Positions 5,625 through 6,764 of a stretch of DNA of 6,764 nucleotides are shown here, piece after piece. The DNA lies in the NCBI GenBank assembly GCA_021799915.1, contig JAJYZN010000149.1:1-6764 (forward strand), in the 5' to 3' direction. Origin of the DNA: Actinomycetes bacterium (GTDB lineage: Bacteria > Actinomycetota > Acidimicrobiia > Acidimicrobiales > RAAP-2). The translations under genes and the position numbers were made by a program. The notes below the pieces were generated by a model. The model was not told where the DNA came from. It made no database searches and worked only from the letters and a program-made list of their open reading frames with translations. Within the stretch, counting starts at the first letter, position 1. Every line of letters starts with the position of its first letter.

Positions 5625-6725
5625 CTAACCGAGCACGACCAGGTCGTCCCGATGCACGACCTCGCTCCCCAGGTCCTCGGGAAGCTTCTCACTCCGCTTC
5701 CCCGTCCACTCCGACGCCCTGCTGGAAGGCAGGCGGCAGATTCCCTTGGCGAACACCACTCCGTCGGGTCCAGCTATCTCCACGGCGTCCTCGGGAAAGA
5801 AGTCACCGGTCACACCGGTCACTCCTGCGGCCAGAAGTGAACGACCCTGCTCCAACAGCGCCTTCCGAGCACCTTCGTCAACCGTCAGTACGCCGTTGGC
5901 GCCCAGGGCGAAGGCGATCCACAACTTGCGCGACGAGATGGTGCGACGTTGAGCCCGGAACACGGTTCCCGAACCCGCCCGTCCTTCCAGGACGGAGCTG
6001 AGGACTCCCTCCCGCTGCCCGCTGGCGATCACCACCTCCACTCCCGACCACGTCGCAATCTTCGCCGCGGCCAGCTTCGAGGCCATTCCTCCACTCCCGA
6101 CATCGGACCCAGGACCACCTGCCAGCGACTCCAGCCGGTGATCGATCTCCTCCACTTCTTCGATCAGCGATGCCTCTGACACCACCCGTGGATCCGCATC
6201 CAGCAGACCATCGATATCACTCAGCATGATCAAGCGGTCGGCCCCGACCAGATGGGCGACGAGAGCGCTCAGCCGGTCGTTGTCGCCGAAGCGAATCTCC
6301 TCATCGGCGACGGCGTCGTTCTCGTTCACCACCGGTACCACCCCCAGCCCGAGCAGATGGTGCAACGTTTGGCGGGCGTGGAGGTATTGACGGCGATGGA
6401 TGAAGTCCAAGGGTGCGAGAAGGACTTGACCAGCCAGTAGATCGTGATGTCCGAAGCCGTCCTGCCACGTGCGCATCAACCGGTGCTGCCCTACGGCAGA
6501 CACTGCTTGGAGCACGGCCGGATCGCGCGGCCTTTGACGCCCGCGACCCAGGATCGACCAGCCGGCAGCGATGGCCCCGGAGGTGACCAGCACCACTTGA
6601 TGTCCCGAGCGCCAGTGATGTGCTATCTCCGCGGCGATTCTCTCTACCGCTCGAACATTCACGTCACCCGCCGCGTTCGTGACAGTCGAGGACCCGACCT
6701 TGACCACAACGGGAGGAGTGCTCAC
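5625..6725 (-). CDS. proB: Glutamate 5-kinase
   Basis: This is the first enzyme of proline synthesis: ATP-dependent phosphorylation of glutamate to gamma-glutamyl phosphate, passed to ProA. The 366 residues are the usual length for the two-domain bacterial form. The amino-acid kinase domain (about 1-260) shows VVVKVGSSTVT at 6-16 (Lys9), LVTSGAIAAG at 46-55, VVNENDAV at 132-139, FGDNDRLSALVA at 146-157, LSDIDGLLDADPR at 168-180 and GSGGMASKLAAAKIA at 210-224. The C-terminal PUA domain (about 275-366) has GVLTVDEGARKALLEQGRSLL and ends in EVVHRDDLVVL, typical of the family. ProB is commonly the proline-inhibited step. The GTG start at 6725 has GGAG six bases before it; an in-frame TAA at 6756-6758 excludes a longer protein. 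Only 39 bases lie upstream, so the promoter or a preceding gene (often obg in Actinobacteria) cannot be judged. Confidence 0.97.
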   Translation of the reverse strand: MSTPPVVVKVGSSTVTNAAGDVNVRAVERIAAEIAHHWRSGHQVVLVTSGAIAAGWSILGRGRQRPRDPAVLQAVSAVGQHRLMRTWQDGFGHHDLLAGQVLLAPLDFIHRRQYLHARQTLHHLLGLGVVPVVNENDAVADEEIRFGDNDRLSALVAHLVGADRLIMLSDIDGLLDADPRVVSEASLIEEVEEIDHRLESLAGGPGSDVGSGGMASKLAAAKIATWSGVEVVIASGQREGVLSSVLEGRAGSGTVFRAQRRTISSRKLWIAFALGANGVLTVDEGARKALLEQGRSLLAAGVTGVTGDFFPEDAVEIAGPDGVVFAKGICRLPSSRASEWTGKRSEKLPEDLGSEVVHRDDLVVLG

Positions 6726-6731
6726 TTGCTT

Positions 6732-6735
6732 CTCC
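6732..6735 (-). promoter_or_regulatory. Ribosome binding site of proB
   Basis: On the minus strand GGAG (in CGGAGAAGCAAGTG) sits six bases before the GTG at 6725, a standard distance. No promoter elements can be assigned in the remaining bases to the window edge. Confidence 0.6.
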
Positions 6736-6764
6736 GAGGTTCTCGTCTCCTCGCTTTACCATGC

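Noticed and set aside
5588..6001. Plus-strand Pro/Arg/Ser-rich frame opposite proB
   Set aside because: It is a low-complexity shadow of the proB C-terminal region, with no ribosome site or family signature.

Overview
The window is GC-rich, densely coding bacterial DNA. It most likely comes from a high-GC actinobacterium, probably the Acidimicrobiia. Three things point there: strong G/C third-position use, frequent GTG starts, and a surface protein built from 42-residue 'GYW-V-DGGIFSFGDA-FYGS' repeats, a type I associate with Acidimicrobiia and relatives. The lineage is inferred from family resemblance, not from a marker gene.

Positions 1-1132, plus strand: the 3' part of a gene for a probable exported protein. 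Its N-terminal part, which begins before the window, is a tandem-repeat (probably beta-propeller-like) region. Its C-terminal part is a GH25-like / Rv2525c-like (DUF1906-type) glycoside-hydrolase-fold domain with the 'DVS..Q' and 'LDVE' signatures. It converges on the minus-strand genes across a 38-base gap that holds a hairpin.

Positions 1171-6725, minus strand: five tightly packed genes that look like one operon. In transcription order they are proB (glutamate 5-kinase), proA (gamma-glutamyl phosphate reductase), a CoxD/MoxR-type AAA+ ATPase, a CoxE-type VWA protein and a histidine phosphatase. The junctions are 30 bases, a 4-base GTGA overlap, 10 bases and a 4-base ATGA overlap. ProB and ProA carry out the first two steps from glutamate to proline. 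The MoxR and VWA proteins form a classical ATPase/adaptor chaperone pair that works on metalloenzymes or other large complexes elsewhere, but no client gene is in view. The phosphatase closes the unit.

In many Actinobacteria proBA is followed by nadD, rsfS and a phosphoglycerate-mutase-like gene. Here a MoxR/VWA pair occupies that place. This is the most interesting feature of the window, although every gene belongs to a recognisable family. The start codons of the MoxR and VWA genes need to be moved downstream from the longest possible ORF, and four of the five operon genes then begin with GTG. No RNA gene, mobile element or CRISPR array was seen, and no gene-free stretch exceeds 40 bases.
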